Shown here piece by piece: positions 33,021 through 33,428 of a DNA stretch of 33,428 nt (its first letter is position 1; every line of letters starts with the position of its first letter). A program made the position numbers and the translations under genes. The notes beneath the pieces are model-generated. The model had not been told where the DNA came from. It searched no databases and saw only the letters and a program-made list of their open reading frames with translations. Source of the stretch: Methanosarcina sp. UBA5. Its GTDB lineage: Archaea > Halobacteriota > Methanosarcinia > Methanosarcinales > Methanosarcinaceae. The stretch covers positions 1 to 33,428 of the forward strand of contig NZ_DAVG01000071.1 in assembly GCF_002505485.1 (NCBI RefSeq). Reading direction: 5' to 3'.

Positions 33021-33428
33021 ATGCTACACTTTGGACATCTGGGAATCACGCTTGGGTTATTTTTAGGATTTGGGATTTTCATACCCCGACTGAGGAGGGT
33101 TCTGGTAGATCGAAATATCTTGCTATTGGAGCTCTCCTGCCTGACTTAATAGACAAAACTATAGGGAAATCGTCTTTGCTTCTATCCTTGCAAACGGACG
33201 CATTATAGGCCATACAATATTATTTTTCTATTTATCTTGCCTTAATAGGGTATACTTGTACGAAAAAATAAAGATTATAAAGGCTTCGCTCTTGCTTCAG
33301 GTTTCTTTCTTCATCTTCTAGAGGATTAAATATGAGTTCAGCCTAGAACTTTCCTCTGGCCTCTCTTCGGATTAAGTTTTCAGAGAGGTTCCATGGACTA
33401 TACTGGACTATAGTCTTCAACGCAACTT
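33021..33428 (+). pseudogene. Decayed paralogue of the YdjM/DUF457-like membrane protein
   Basis: The translated pieces, in changing frames, follow the intact gene at 22033 in order: MLHFGHLGITLGLF, then YLAIGALLPDLIDKTIG in a second frame, NGRIIGHTILFF in a third, a short HLLED matching HIFED, and TFLWPLFGLSFQRGS matching FFWPLLGWGFPK. At least three frameshifts plus in-frame stops rule out a functional product. The remnant runs to the window edge. Confidence 0.82.

Noticed and set aside
1..33428. CRISPR arrays, tRNA or rRNA genes
   Set aside because: No regularly spaced repeats with unique spacers, and no cloverleaf or rRNA-like segments, were recognised by eye. A covariance-model scan was not possible, so small ncRNAs cannot be excluded.

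Overview
The window is a piece of a methanogen chromosome, almost certainly Methanosarcina or a close relative. The evidence is a group II chaperonin (thermosome), F420-dependent methylene-tetrahydromethanopterin dehydrogenase (Mtd), the methanofuran enzyme MfnB, an archaeosine tRNA-guanine transglycosylase, several methanogen-restricted DUF families (DUF473, DUF2111, DUF166), a UbiA/geranylgeranyl-reductase pair, and a surface protein ending in a DNRLRE (disaggregatase-related) domain. Intergenic regions are long and AT-rich, and TTG and GTG starts are used, as is usual in that genus. The first 69 bases are too short to assign to an upstream gene.

Layout. 0-3.1 kb: a large fused FAD / Fe-S oxidoreductase with a methionine-rich tail. 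3.1-5.2 kb: two small minus-strand genes (tandem DUF2795; a small exported protein) separated by two abutting miniature transposon-like elements flanked by CTAG. 5.2-11 kb: housekeeping genes (thermosome; a DUF473-PAC2 pair; a stand-alone pyruvate-kinase C-terminal-domain protein; tgtA). 11.3-14.6 kb: a three-gene plus-strand operon, UbiA prenyltransferase, FAD-dependent prenyl reductase, radical SAM protein. This is the best candidate in the window for an uncharacterised pathway, and I propose a prenylated cofactor such as methanophenazine. 14.9-21.9 kb: coiled-coil protein and serB, mtd, DUF2111 (with no ordinary start codon over its conserved N-terminus), DUF166 opposite tmk, a small acidic protein, and a HisA-like protein opposite mfnB.

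22-33.4 kb is accessory, envelope-related and decaying. It holds a membrane protein with a frameshifted paralogue at the window's right edge, a polytopic GT-C-like membrane protein, a NodB-type polysaccharide deacetylase, two paralogous right-handed beta-helix surface proteins (only the second carries DNRLRE), a frameshifted serine acetyltransferase, a cysteine-rich exported protein, a second copy of the CTAG-flanked element, and an unrelated inverted-repeat element. Together the genes suggest synthesis and modification of an outer polysaccharide such as methanochondroitin, with recurrent gene duplication, pseudogene formation and insertion of small mobile elements.

All functions are read from sequence motifs and family memory; no database search was run.
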